Shown here: one piece after another, positions 44,142 to 53,175 of the stretch
Position numbering within the stretch: the first letter of the stretch is position 1
Layout of the letters: each line of letters starts with the position of its first letter
Source: Hoeflea_A sp965228435
GTDB taxonomy: Bacteria; Pseudomonadota; Alphaproteobacteria; Rhizobiales; Rhizobiaceae
Assembly: GCA_965228435.1 (NCBI GenBank)
Contig: OZ245818.1
Location: 2,232,001 to 2,296,000 of the forward strand
Reading direction: 5' to 3'
DNA length: 64,000 nt
Position numbers and translations under genes: made by a program
The notes under the pieces: generated by a model
Told to the model about the DNA's origin: nothing
Databases searched by the model: none
Seen by the model: the letters and a program-made list of their open reading frames with translations, nothing else

Positions 44142-44837
44142 ATGAGACGTGCGGAACGACTGTTCAGGATTGTCAACGAGATGCGGACCCGCGGTGTCAG
44201 CCGGGCGGGCGATCTCGCCGACCATTTCGAGGTCAGCGTCAGCACGATCTACCGTGACATCGCTCACCTCCAGGCCTCGGGCCTGCCGATCGAGGGCGAA
44301 GCCGGGATCGGCTATCTGCTGCGACCGGGATTCGATATGCCGAACGTGACCTTTACCCACGATCAGCTCGATGCACTGGCCGTCGGGCTGGCGTTTGTGG
44401 AAAGGACCGGCGATCCGGTTCTCGCCACCGCTGCTCGCGAAACCCGTGCAAAAATCCAGGCCGGATTGCCGCAGCCGGAGGAACGTCGGCTTGCCGACGC
44501 GCCCTATTTCAGCCTGCAGGGCCGCAACAGCGCAACGCACGACGTCGGCCTGCTGAGGGAAGCGATCCGCCGGCGCCAAATCGTCGTGCTCGCCTATCGG
44601 GACGGCGATGGCAAACCGTCCGAACGCCGCGTGCGCCCGTTGGTCATCTGGAACCTGACCGATGGCTGGATGTTTTCCGCATGGTGCGAACTCCGAGAGG
44701 ATTTTCGCACGTTCCGCTTCGACAGGATTGCCCAGCTTTCCGTTCCCGGAGAGACGTTTGACGACGATGCCGAGAAGGGGCTGAATGCCTTCCTGGAACG
44801 GGAACGATGTGAAGCGCCGGATCCTGACCGGGGCTAG
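44142..44837 (+). CDS. YafY-type HTH/WYL-domain transcriptional regulator
   Basis: A 231-residue regulator. The N-terminal HTH_11 reads RLFRIVNEMRTRGVSRAGDL, followed by ADHFEVSVSTIYRDIAHLQA. The C-terminal WYL domain (about 140-210) includes LREAIRRRQIVVLAYRDGDG and WNLTDGWMFSAWCELREDFR, with the W-Y-L-like core altered to FSA. WYL proteins sense small ligands or nucleic acid fragments. It follows RidA by 135 bp. Its TAG stop overlaps that of the convergent SH3-like gene. Confidence 0.9.
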   Translation: MRRAERLFRIVNEMRTRGVSRAGDLADHFEVSVSTIYRDIAHLQASGLPIEGEAGIGYLLRPGFDMPNVTFTHDQLDALAVGLAFVERTGDPVLATAARETRAKIQAGLPQPEERRLADAPYFSLQGRNSATHDVGLLREAIRRRQIVVLAYRDGDGKPSERRVRPLVIWNLTDGWMFSAWCELREDFRTFRFDRIAQLSVPGETFDDDAEKGLNAFLERERCEAPDPDRG

Positions 44838-45229
44838 GCTCTAGAGCCTATCATGGCGAGATTTCGCTCCGGCACCCAGCCCTTTTGTCCCCTTGCATTG
44901 GAACAGAACACCCAGCCGTGCAGAACCATTTCGCCCTTCAACCGTTCCCCCTTTTGGCAGGTCAGTTCCATGGCGGTATAGGCCTCTGTTGCGATCGCCG
45001 GATCGGAGCCTGCGACAATGCAATCCGGGATCCAGCCTTCTTTTCCTTTCCGGTTTTTCGCCCAGAGCCAGGTGTGGCCGTCCCACACATCTGTTCGCCC
45101 ATCCAGTTCAATCGGCTCACCTTCCACGACCTCGATCGGGTCTGGATAGGTTGCTGTCCAGCTCTCAAGGACCGAACACTCAAAACGCTCATCGGGGCTG
45201 TCATCCGGCGGCATTTGGAACCCTGACAT
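44834..45229 (-). CDS. SH3-like domain protein
   Basis: A 131-residue cytosolic protein with two SH3-like barrels. The first has VLESWTATYPDPIEVVEGEP and WLWAKNRKGKEGWIPDCIV; the second has YTAMELTCQKGERLKGEMVL and WVFCSNARGQKGWVPERNL. There is no signal peptide. Function is unknown; similar proteins occur widely in Rhizobiales. I chose the ATG at 45229; one at 45268 would add 13 residues, and neither has a good Shine-Dalgarno site. Its stop overlaps the WYL gene stop by 4 bp. Confidence 0.75.
   Translation of the reverse strand: MSGFQMPPDDSPDERFECSVLESWTATYPDPIEVVEGEPIELDGRTDVWDGHTWLWAKNRKGKEGWIPDCIVAGSDPAIATEAYTAMELTCQKGERLKGEMVLHGWVFCSNARGQKGWVPERNLAMIGSRA
44835..44850. repeat. Perfect 16-bp palindrome at the convergent stop codons
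   Basis: TAGGCTCTAGAGCCTA is its own reverse complement. It covers the shared CTAG of the two convergent stop codons. Without T-runs it is not a classical terminator, but an RNA hairpin of 6-7 bp would form on either transcript. Confidence 0.7.
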
Positions 45230-45321
45230 TTTGTGGTCACGAACCGGCGTTTGGCGCCGGACAGACATGAAGCACTTTGACTCGCTTCGCTCTGCGGCGA
45301 TACTACGTTCGGGAGAGTGCC

Positions 45322-46761
45322 ATGCCAAAGTACCGGGAACCAGAGGGGGCGGCTGGAGAGGTCGGCGAACCAGCCAACACGGACTTAGAGACCGCGCGGC
45401 TAAAGCGAGAGCTGAGCGAGGCACTCGACCGGCAGGCTGCAACAGCCGACATTCTTCAGGTCATCAGCAATTCACCAAGCAGCGTTCAGCCCGTTTTCGA
45501 TACCATTGTTCAAGCCGGCCTGACGCTGTTTCCCGAAGCGACCGTGAGCATCGCCCTGCAGGCTGGCGATCAGGTCGAAGTGGCGGCAATCGCCGGTCCC
45601 AAACCAGAGGGTGTCGAGGCGTGGCGCCGACGCTTTCCGGCGCCGCTGCACCCGAAGACATTGCATGGCTATGTCATTCTGAAAGGCGAGGTCGTCGATG
45701 TTCCCGACGTCGCCGATGTCCTTGATCGGTTCAGCGCCGGCGCCCAGAATTTTCTCGCATCCGGATACCGGGCGGTGACGATGATGCCGATTTCCCATGG
45801 TGACACGACCGTGGGCGTTCTAGCCGTCCTGCGCCTGGCCACCGGGCGGTTGGACAGCGAGCAGTACGGCGTGCTGCAGACCTTTACCGCCCAGGCCAAT
45901 ATCGCCATCGAAACCACCAGACTGGTCAACGAATTGCGTCAGACCAACGATGTTCTGGCAAACGTGTCCGAACAGTTGGCACGATACATGCCGCCACAGC
46001 TTTACCAATCGATCATTGCGGGCGAACAACGCGCGGCGATCGAGGCCCAGCGCAAGAAACTGACCATCTTCTTTTCCGACATCGCCGGCTTCACCGAGAT
46101 CACCGATCAGTTGGAAGCCGAGGAGCTGACAGCACTCCTGAACGAGTATCTCAGCGAGATGGCGAAGATCGCCCAGGCCTATGGCGCCTATTTCGACAAG
46201 TTCATCGGCGATGCCATGATGTTCTATTTCGGCGATCCGGAAAGCCGCGGAACCCGGCAAGACGCCTCGGACTGTGTGCGTATGGCCATTGCCATGCAAC
46301 GCCGACTAGCGGAGCTTCAAGCCGGCTGGCGCGAACAGGGGCTGATCGATCGTCCCTTCGAAGCGCGCATCGGCATCAATACCGGCTACTGCACGGTGGG
46401 CAATTTCGGGTCAGAAGACCGCATGGACTACACCATCATCGGCAGCGAGGTGAACCTGGCTGCACGACTGGAGGAAAACGCCGATCCGGGCGGCATCCTG
46501 CTGGCGGCCGAAACCTATTCCCTGGTCAGGGACTGGGTCGCCGTCGAAGAGAGGGCGGCCATTGAGGTGAAAGGCTTTGCCAAACCGGTCCGAACATACG
46601 CCGTCACCAGCATCGCTGACGAGCAGGCCAGTCGTGATGACCTGATCCATCGGGAGGATACCGGGTTTTCACTGACCATCGACAAAAGCCGATTGAGCGA
46701 CGACGCACGCGCCGACCTCGTCAGGGAGCTCAAATCCGTCTTGTCGAAGCTGGGAGAATGA
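45322..46761 (+). CDS. GAF-domain adenylate/guanylate cyclase
   Basis: A 479-residue soluble class III cyclase. After a coiled-coil start (residues 20-50, ELSEALDRQAATADILQVIS), a GAF domain occupies about 50-215. A linker helix leads to the cyclase domain at about 250-420. Metal-binding residues are present in FFSDIAGFTEI and FIGDAMMFYFG, and the NxxxR motif is intact in SEVNLAARLEE, so it is probably active. A C-terminal extension of about 60 residues follows. The ATG at 45322 is chosen over one 15 codons upstream. It converges with the next cyclase gene. Confidence 0.9.
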   Translation: MPKYREPEGAAGEVGEPANTDLETARLKRELSEALDRQAATADILQVISNSPSSVQPVFDTIVQAGLTLFPEATVSIALQAGDQVEVAAIAGPKPEGVEAWRRRFPAPLHPKTLHGYVILKGEVVDVPDVADVLDRFSAGAQNFLASGYRAVTMMPISHGDTTVGVLAVLRLATGRLDSEQYGVLQTFTAQANIAIETTRLVNELRQTNDVLANVSEQLARYMPPQLYQSIIAGEQRAAIEAQRKKLTIFFSDIAGFTEITDQLEAEELTALLNEYLSEMAKIAQAYGAYFDKFIGDAMMFYFGDPESRGTRQDASDCVRMAIAMQRRLAELQAGWREQGLIDRPFEARIGINTGYCTVGNFGSEDRMDYTIIGSEVNLAARLEENADPGGILLAAETYSLVRDWVAVEERAAIEVKGFAKPVRTYAVTSIADEQASRDDLIHREDTGFSLTIDKSRLSDDARADLVRELKSVLSKLGE

Positions 46762-46789
46762 GGCGAGCCGAAACGATTGACTTCAGTCG

Positions 46790-48010
46790 CTATCGCCGTT
46801 CGCGGATCAGAAATGCGGTCGCCATCGGGCCCTTCCCCTTGATGTCGATCGTGCCACGGGGCTCCAGTTCGAACCCGTCTCCCAACAGCTCTGCCGTCTC
46901 GGCGCTCACTTGTATGCGCCCGGCTTCACCGTGGCTTTCCATTCGTGCGGCGATGTTTACCGTATCGCCCCATAGATCGTAGGCGAATTTCTTCTGGCCG
47001 ATCACTCCGGCCACGACCGGGCCGGAATGGACGCCAATGCGGATCTTCAGTTCCTTGCCCGTGTCCTGAGCTTCCCCATCGGCGGCGTCGATCATGCGCA
47101 GGGCCAGGCGGGCGATTGCCTGCGCGTGGTCAGGCCTTGCGGCCGGAAGGCCCGCAACCACCATGTAGGCGTCGCCGATCGTCTTGATCTTTTCCACACC
47201 GATGTCGTCGACCAGGGCATCGAACCGGCTGAAAATCCGGTTGAGCAGGGTCACCAGCGCTTCCGGCGTGGACCGGCCAGCAATTTTCGTGAACCCGACG
47301 ATGTCGGCAAACAGGATCGTCACCTGCTTATGGCTGTCGGCGATGACCTTGGGATTCTGCTTCAGACGCTCGGCCACCACGGGCGGCATGATATTGTGCA
47401 GGAGCGCTTCCGACTTCTGGTACTCCGCCTCCAGAGCCGCTTCCGCCACGTCGACCATGTGGCGATAGGTGAGCGCCACCATCAGCAACAATCCTGCGGT
47501 GGATGTTGCGTTGAAGATAGCGAATATCAGTTCCCATAGAGGCGGCAGTTCGGATATGGGGGATACGCTTAATCCCAAGATGATGGCGCCCACGAATGTG
47601 ACTGCATTGGCGCCCATGACACCCCACTGGACGCGCCGGCTCACCCATTCGCTCAACGTGCAGAAGATGATGCCGACCAGTGCAAACAGAAAGAAACCTG
47701 GCCTCAACCCGACCAAAAATGTGGTCAGGACAACACCGAAAATGCTCTGGCCGTTGACCAACAGATAGCCGAGACCGGGCCGACCTGAAAGCAGGCAGTA
47801 AAAGCAGAAGGCGATCAGCAGGACACTCGCAACGCTATAGATGGCGAGGACATTTTGACCGATCTGCAGAAAAATCACGGCAGAGACGGCCTGAACGATC
47901 ATCCAGGCGGTATAACCGATCTTATCGCCGGAAAACGTGCGAGCCTCGCCCGCAGTCAGGTTGGCGGGCACATGAGCGTACCAGGCGATAAGCCGGTTCA
48001 GCGCATTCAT
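46790..48010 (-). CDS. Membrane-anchored adenylate cyclase
   Basis: A 406-residue class III cyclase. The first 190 residues hold about six membrane helices (MIVQAVSAVIFLQIG, VASVLLIAFCFYCLLS, TTFLVGLRPGFFLFALVGII, NAVTFVGAIILGLSV). The cyclase domain follows at about 230-400, with both metal aspartates (FADIVGFT, TIGDAYMVVAG), and DLWGDTVNIAARM carries the Asp and NxxxR motif. All catalytic residues look intact. The ATG at 48010 follows a GGGGGG run. The first 41 codons and the upstream sequence are repeated at 56724-56917, beyond the sulfatase island. Confidence 0.93.
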   Translation of the reverse strand: MNALNRLIAWYAHVPANLTAGEARTFSGDKIGYTAWMIVQAVSAVIFLQIGQNVLAIYSVASVLLIAFCFYCLLSGRPGLGYLLVNGQSIFGVVLTTFLVGLRPGFFLFALVGIIFCTLSEWVSRRVQWGVMGANAVTFVGAIILGLSVSPISELPPLWELIFAIFNATSTAGLLLMVALTYRHMVDVAEAALEAEYQKSEALLHNIMPPVVAERLKQNPKVIADSHKQVTILFADIVGFTKIAGRSTPEALVTLLNRIFSRFDALVDDIGVEKIKTIGDAYMVVAGLPAARPDHAQAIARLALRMIDAADGEAQDTGKELKIRIGVHSGPVVAGVIGQKKFAYDLWGDTVNIAARMESHGEAGRIQVSAETAELLGDGFELEPRGTIDIKGKGPMATAFLIRERR

Positions 48011-48076
48011 TTGCCCCCCAAAAGCAAGACTTCGTGCGGGATCAATCTCGCATTGGCTGGAAGCCAAGGCAATGAT
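47883..48076. repeat. Left copy of the 194-bp direct repeat flanking the sulfatase island
   Basis: This stretch matches 56724-56917 in the same orientation at 193 of 194 positions; the one difference is C at 48014 against T at 56855. It covers the first part of the intact cyclase gene and 66 bp upstream. The two copies are 8841 bp apart. CAATGAT at its right end recurs at 48109-48115. Confidence 0.97.
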
Positions 48077-48139
48077 TGCAAGGTTGGTGCTACTGAATGT
48101 CAGCTCAACAATGATGGCGGAATGGCCGTCAATTGCTGG

Positions 48140-49663
48140 CTATGACGATTCGGCCAGATTTCGTGATCTCGGAAACGTTTCAATCACGGCTTGGTCGAGC
48201 AAGCGTCCATGTCTTTTCGCTGCATCTTTGTGAGTGACAAAATCCGGAGGTGGAAACTCGTGCTCCTGATTCCAGTCGTCGCCGGTATCCAGCATCCGTT
48301 TCAAAACCCAGTCATCCAAACCGTACAATACATCCGAGTAGGCGGCTTGGCAGACAAGATTGTGGTTTTCGTCCGGATCGACACGTAAATCAAATAGCCA
48401 CTTTGGGCCGTCCTGATCGCGCACATAAAGCCAGTTCCTGCTGCGGCAGCCTCGCAGGGCGCGCGGGTGGATGTCGCCTTCTAGTCCCCGCGACTGCAGC
48501 ATAAGCTGATAAAACACCGCTTCGTGGCTTTGTGTCGCAGCGCCAGAAAGTATAGGCCAGAAGCTCTTGCCCATGACGTCTGGCGGAGTCGGCGCGCCGG
48601 CCAGGTCGAGCAACGTCGGCATCGCGTCGATCGACAGGTCGATAAGGGCATCCGACACCGCCTTCGCCGCGATCCGGCCCGGCCAACGGGCGATGACCGG
48701 AACGTGCATCGCGCCACGATACGCGACCCGCTTGTTGCCGCAATAGTATCCGTGCTGGCCGAGCATGTCGCCGTGATCGCTGAAGAGCAACACGAATGTG
48801 TCTTCGGCAATGCCACTGGCGTCCAGCCAGTTCAGGATCCGCCCGACATTCCAATCGACATTCGCGATCATGCCGTAATACTCGGCGATGTACCGCCGGA
48901 TTTCGGCCTCGGTCTCAGGTTCGCCAGCGGGGATCTCTCGATAGTCGATATGGCTGGAATCCGCGTTCGCCGGGTCGCCACCGAAGTCACGCGTGACAAT
49001 CTCCGCCTGGACTTTGCGCTGCAAATCCGGATTTGGGACGCCTTTGGGCAGAGGTACCTCTTCGGGCCGATACAGGTACTTCCAATTATCCGGAATCCGC
49101 ATGGGGTGGTGCGGCGGTCCGAAGCAGAGATAAGCGAAGAACGGGCGGCTGTCGCCGGCGTTCGCCCGATCCATGAAATCGATCGCCTGGTCGGTCTGAT
49201 AATCCGGCTCGTGGCGCGGGCAGTGATAGGGCTGCCCGTCGTCATAGAAGTAAATCGAGCGGTCGTATTCGTGGCCTCGATTGAATCCCACGAAGGTTTC
49301 AAAGCCGCAACGGTCGGGCCCCGGCGGCACAAAGCCGGGTTTGGGCCCGCCATAGAGGTGCCACTTTCCAATATAGCCCGTGTTGTAGCCGGCATCGGCC
49401 AGATGGTGCGTCAGGAATTTCTGGTTGGTGGGGATCGGAAAGTGATTGGCGTGCACGCCCGCCGCGTGTGCGTATTTCCCGGTCAGAAAGGACCCCCGAA
49501 AGGGTGTGCACAACGGTGTCGAGACGTAGGCCTCGGAAAAACGCATCCCCTCGAGCGCCAGCCGGTCAATGTTCGGTGTTCGGATCAGGGGATTGCCCGT
49601 GCAACCGAGTGCATCCTCACGCAACTGGTCCACATAGATGCAAAGGATGTTGGGCTTGTTCAT
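48140..49663 (-). CDS. S1-family sulfatase 1 (formylglycine-dependent)
   Basis: A 507-residue type I sulfatase. Asp12 in CIYVDQLREDA starts the metal site. The maturation motif C-T-P-F-R begins at Cys52, followed by GSFLTGK, so Cys52 should become formylglycine. FVLLFSDHGDMLGQHGYYCG supplies later metal ligands. No signal peptide is present, so it acts in the cytoplasm. The start ATG (49663) overlaps the stop of sulfatase 2 (ATGA), and I reject the longer frame upstream. The sulfate ester it cleaves is not known; choline-sulfatase is less likely, since its motif differs. Confidence 0.93.
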   Translation of the reverse strand: MNKPNILCIYVDQLREDALGCTGNPLIRTPNIDRLALEGMRFSEAYVSTPLCTPFRGSFLTGKYAHAAGVHANHFPIPTNQKFLTHHLADAGYNTGYIGKWHLYGGPKPGFVPPGPDRCGFETFVGFNRGHEYDRSIYFYDDGQPYHCPRHEPDYQTDQAIDFMDRANAGDSRPFFAYLCFGPPHHPMRIPDNWKYLYRPEEVPLPKGVPNPDLQRKVQAEIVTRDFGGDPANADSSHIDYREIPAGEPETEAEIRRYIAEYYGMIANVDWNVGRILNWLDASGIAEDTFVLLFSDHGDMLGQHGYYCGNKRVAYRGAMHVPVIARWPGRIAAKAVSDALIDLSIDAMPTLLDLAGAPTPPDVMGKSFWPILSGAATQSHEAVFYQLMLQSRGLEGDIHPRALRGCRSRNWLYVRDQDGPKWLFDLRVDPDENHNLVCQAAYSDVLYGLDDWVLKRMLDTGDDWNQEHEFPPPDFVTHKDAAKRHGRLLDQAVIETFPRSRNLAESS

Positions 49664-51156
49664 GGTTCCACGATTGCGTTTGGCAAGACCGCAGTGTCGA
49701 TATAGGTGGCGATATCGCCGATATTCTGCATGTCGGGATAGGGGAACTGAACTTGCAGACCCCAATCGTCCCCCGTCGCCGCCATGTGCGCCGCCAGACG
49801 GTCATCCAGGATCTGCATGACGTCCTCATACGCGGCGTCGTCGGCAAGATTGTTCAACTCATCCGGATCGGCCTTCAAGTCGAAGAGATACTTCCGCCGG
49901 CCCGGCTTGCGGCAATACATCCAGTCCCTTGTGCGTATCCCGCGTTCGGGGATTCGCATGTAATCGGCCGGCTCGCCTCCGCCGGTCTGCGACAAGAGCT
50001 CATAGAACACCGCGTCGCGCAGGGACGCTTCCTCCCCTTCGAAGACCGCCATCTGGTCAATGCCCTGCACCGTCTCAGGGATGGGCAGGCCACACATTGA
50101 AAGGAGCGTCGGCATCGTGTCGATCGAGACATCGTATAGCGCGTCGATCCTGCGGGCCTCGACGAACCGCCGAGGGTAGCGCACCAGGAACGGCACCTGC
50201 ATGGCCTCGCGGTAGGGCGAGCGTTTGATGCCGCAGAAGTGCCCCTTCTGGCCGTGCATATCACCGTGATCGCTCAGGAATATCACGATGGTGTCCTCAG
50301 TCAGTTGAGCACGATCGAGCCAATGCAGGATCCGCCCGACATTGTGGTCGATGTTCGATACCAGAGCGTAGTACTCGGCGATGAAGCCGCGGATTTCCTC
50401 TTCGGACTCGGTCTCCCAGATACCCTTGGTGCAATCACCCACCTTGCTCCAATTCAGGCCGTTTTCGTCTCCGCCCTGGTCCATCTCCAGCTTCCAACGC
50501 TGAACCTGAGCCTGCAGGACGGGATCCGGCACGCCCTGCGGCAAAGTAATCCGCGCGGGGTCGTACATCCGTCGCCAATATTCGGGCATGTCATTGGGGA
50601 AATGCGGCGTACCAATGCAAAGCATGACAAAAAACGGGTCGTTCGCTGCGTGGCAGTCGCCGAGGAAGTCGATCAGGTGATCGGTCTGGAAATCCGGCTC
50701 GAATCTCGGGCAGTGATAGGGCTGCGGTGTTTCTTTGTAATAGACTCCCTGGAGGTATCGGTGCCCGCGATTAAACCCGATGAAGTGGTCGAACCCGCAA
50801 CGCGCTTTGCCGGGCGGCACGAAGCCCGGCTTGTGGCTGCCGCCGAGGTGCCATTTGCCGAAATAGCCGGTGCGATAACCCGCCTCCTTGAACGATTGCG
50901 CCAGAAAATCCTGATCCAGGTCGATCTGTAGGTTGTTCCCGAAGACCCCGTGACTGTGCGAATACTTGCCTGTCAGCAGCGATCCGCGAAACGGCGAACA
51001 GAGCGGTGTCGCCACGAAGGCATTCATGAAGTGCAGCCCTTCGCTTGCAAGCCGGTCGAGGTAGGGCGTTTTGACGTCGGGGTTTCCAGCGCATCCCATT
51101 GCATCGGCTCGCATTTGATCCACGTAGATGCAGAGGACGTTTTGCCGTTCGGTCAT
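49660..51156 (-). CDS. S1-family sulfatase 2 (formylglycine-dependent)
   Basis: A 498-residue sulfatase, clearly related to its downstream neighbour. The maturation motif is C-S-P-F-R at Cys53, followed by GSLLTGK; YVDQMRADAMGC gives the first metal Asp and IVIFLSDHGDMHGQKGHFCG the later ones. There is no signal peptide. The ATG at 51156 overlaps the stop of tctA, and its own stop overlaps the start of sulfatase 1, so tctA and both sulfatases are translationally coupled. Coupling to an importer suggests the sulfated compound is brought in intact and cleaved inside the cell. Confidence 0.93.
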   Translation of the reverse strand: MTERQNVLCIYVDQMRADAMGCAGNPDVKTPYLDRLASEGLHFMNAFVATPLCSPFRGSLLTGKYSHSHGVFGNNLQIDLDQDFLAQSFKEAGYRTGYFGKWHLGGSHKPGFVPPGKARCGFDHFIGFNRGHRYLQGVYYKETPQPYHCPRFEPDFQTDHLIDFLGDCHAANDPFFVMLCIGTPHFPNDMPEYWRRMYDPARITLPQGVPDPVLQAQVQRWKLEMDQGGDENGLNWSKVGDCTKGIWETESEEEIRGFIAEYYALVSNIDHNVGRILHWLDRAQLTEDTIVIFLSDHGDMHGQKGHFCGIKRSPYREAMQVPFLVRYPRRFVEARRIDALYDVSIDTMPTLLSMCGLPIPETVQGIDQMAVFEGEEASLRDAVFYELLSQTGGGEPADYMRIPERGIRTRDWMYCRKPGRRKYLFDLKADPDELNNLADDAAYEDVMQILDDRLAAHMAATGDDWGLQVQFPYPDMQNIGDIATYIDTAVLPNAIVEP

Positions 51157-52652
51157 TCCGCGGATTTCCCTTTGAAGAGGCGCTCTTTGACGGGCTCCCA
51201 AAGGATCAGAGCAATCAGGATGCCGTAGATCGTCAGCGCGATCGGTGTGTTGAAGATGTCGATAAAGCTGCCGCGGGAGACCACAAAGGACTGGCGCAGA
51301 GCCGTCTCGAAGATCTCGCCCAGTACGAAGCCGATTGCGAGCGGCGCGATGGGGAAGCCCAGCTTGCGTAGCAAATAGCCGAAGATGCCTGCCAGGATCA
51401 TCACCTGGATGCCGAACAGGTTTCCGGTCACGCTGTAGGTGCCAAGGAAACAGAGGATCAGCACGGACGGGATCACGATCTGCGCCGGGATCGCCACGAT
51501 CTTCGCGGCGAAGCGGATAGTGATCAATCCGATGAAGATCATCAGGATGTTGATCACAAACAGACCCAGGAAGATCGAGTACATCAGGTCCGGGCGGTCG
51601 GAGAACAGTTTCGGTCCGGGCACCAGCCCCTGGATCAGGAACGCACCCAGCAGAACGGCAGCCGCCGGGCTGCCGGGCACGCCGAGCGTCAAAGTGGGCA
51701 CCAACGCACCGCCGATGGTGGCGTTGTTGGCGGTCTCGGGTGCAACAATGCCCTCAGGGATACCGGTGCCGAATTTCTCGGGGGTTTTGGAACGCCGCTT
51801 GGCCTCGGAATAGCTGAAATACGCGCCGACCGCCGCGCCCTCGCCCGGGATCACGCCAATGACCGTTCCGATAATGGACGATCGCAGTATCAAGCCTTTC
51901 AATCGATTCAGGACCTGAAGGGACGGCAAACGAGCGCGCAGGCTTTCGGCATCGAACCTGGCGGCCCGGATATTGTACTCGGCCTGAATGAACATTTCAG
52001 AGACCGCGAAAACCCCCAGAAGGAATGGCACGAAGGGCATGCCCTCATAAAGGTGGTAACTGCCGAACAGATACCGCGTGGTGCCGTTTACCGGATCGAC
52101 ACCCCAAGTGGTCAGGAACAGTCCGATAGCAGCGGCGATGATACCCTTTACCCAGTCGTCACCGGCCACGCGCACCACGACCAGCAGCCCGAATATGGAA
52201 ATTGCCAGATATTCGCGGGGCCCGAACTGCACCGCGATGCTCGCCAGAAGCGGTGCCAGTATCGCCAACGCCAGGGCACTGAAAAGGCCACCGATCATCG
52301 AGGATGTCAGCGACAGCCCGAGAGCCTCACCGCCGCGACCGGCCTTGAACATCTTGTGCCCGTCCAGAACCGTCGCCATGGCCGATCCGGTACCAGGTAT
52401 TCCCAGCGCGATAGCCGAGATCGACCCGCCATAAGTGGCCGCCGAATAGATCGCCAACAGCAGAATCAGCGATGGCACGATGTCCATGTAGAAGGTGAAG
52501 GGCAACGCGATGGCGATGGCGATTGGCGGACCCAGGCCCGGTAAAATGCCGATCACCAACCCAAGAACAATGCCAACAACAAGCAACAGGAGGCTCGTCG
52601 GGTCGATCAGATGTCCGATGCCCGCAAGAAGGGCGCTGGGACCGCCGGCCAT
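51153..52652 (-). CDS. tctA: Tripartite tricarboxylate transporter, large permease TctA
   Basis: A 499-residue polytopic membrane protein with about 10-12 helices. Family motifs: VVGIVLGLVIGILPGLGPPI (about residues 25-44), YGGSISAIALGIPGTGSAMA (about 74-93), and GVIPGEGAAVGAYFSYSEAK (about 275-294). TctA forms the transport pore and works with TctB and the binding protein TctC, driven by ion gradient. It lies 9 bp after tctB and overlaps sulfatase 2 by 4 bp. Confidence 0.96.
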   Translation of the reverse strand: MAGGPSALLAGIGHLIDPTSLLLLVVGIVLGLVIGILPGLGPPIAIAIALPFTFYMDIVPSLILLLAIYSAATYGGSISAIALGIPGTGSAMATVLDGHKMFKAGRGGEALGLSLTSSMIGGLFSALALAILAPLLASIAVQFGPREYLAISIFGLLVVVRVAGDDWVKGIIAAAIGLFLTTWGVDPVNGTTRYLFGSYHLYEGMPFVPFLLGVFAVSEMFIQAEYNIRAARFDAESLRARLPSLQVLNRLKGLILRSSIIGTVIGVIPGEGAAVGAYFSYSEAKRRSKTPEKFGTGIPEGIVAPETANNATIGGALVPTLTLGVPGSPAAAVLLGAFLIQGLVPGPKLFSDRPDLMYSIFLGLFVINILMIFIGLITIRFAAKIVAIPAQIVIPSVLILCFLGTYSVTGNLFGIQVMILAGIFGYLLRKLGFPIAPLAIGFVLGEIFETALRQSFVVSRGSFIDIFNTPIALTIYGILIALILWEPVKERLFKGKSAE

Positions 52653-52661
52653 GATGCGCCC

Positions 52662-53102
52662 CTACAACTGCACGCCGAGACCGGCTACGAAGAGCAGGCC
52701 AGCCAGGGGGCCGAAAAGAAGGGCGACGGCATACATCCACCAGACCCGCACGGCGAAGAGCACCGCGCAGGCCAAGCCGAACCCCGCCGACATCACAAAA
52801 AAACCAAAAAACTCCCAAGTGTAGAGCGCGCCAAAGAGCAACAAAGCCAATCCCGCGACCCGAAGGGCGGTAGAGCCGCTGCCATAGAAAGCGGAATTCT
52901 CCGTTGAAGCGACGCCCCGCACAATCAACAGGATGCACCCCACCGCGACGATCCCCATCAACGCGACCGGGATCACATTGGAATCGAGCATCGTGGATCC
53001 GACACTTGCCGCCGTATCGAACCCGGAGGCGATCCAGATCATGGCCAGGGCGGTCGCAAAGAGCAGAACGGCAAAGCCGATATTGACAATGCGCATCGTC
53101 AT
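52662..53102 (-). CDS. tctB: Tripartite tricarboxylate transporter, small permease TctB
   Basis: A 146-residue protein with four membrane helices: IVNIGFAVLLFATALAMIWI, VIPVALMGIVAVGCILLIVR, VAGLALLLFGALYTWEFFGF and AVALLFGPLAGLLFVAGLG. TctB proteins are poorly conserved but always small and four-helix. It sits between tctC and tctA. An ATG two codons downstream is the alternative start. Confidence 0.9.
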   Translation of the reverse strand: MTMRIVNIGFAVLLFATALAMIWIASGFDTAASVGSTMLDSNVIPVALMGIVAVGCILLIVRGVASTENSAFYGSGSTALRVAGLALLLFGALYTWEFFGFFVMSAGFGLACAVLFAVRVWWMYAVALLFGPLAGLLFVAGLGVQL

Positions 53103-53175
53103 ATTTTCGCTCGCTGAGTGCCACTTGAGTCAAGAAGCGGGGTGCGCCAAGACCAGCCGCACCCCGCCAGAGGCA

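Noticed and set aside
49663..49765. N-terminal extension of sulfatase 1 (34 extra codons)
   Set aside because: The extension lies within the 3' end of sulfatase 2 and has no signal-peptide character. The ATG at 49663 fits the family N-terminus and the coupling pattern.
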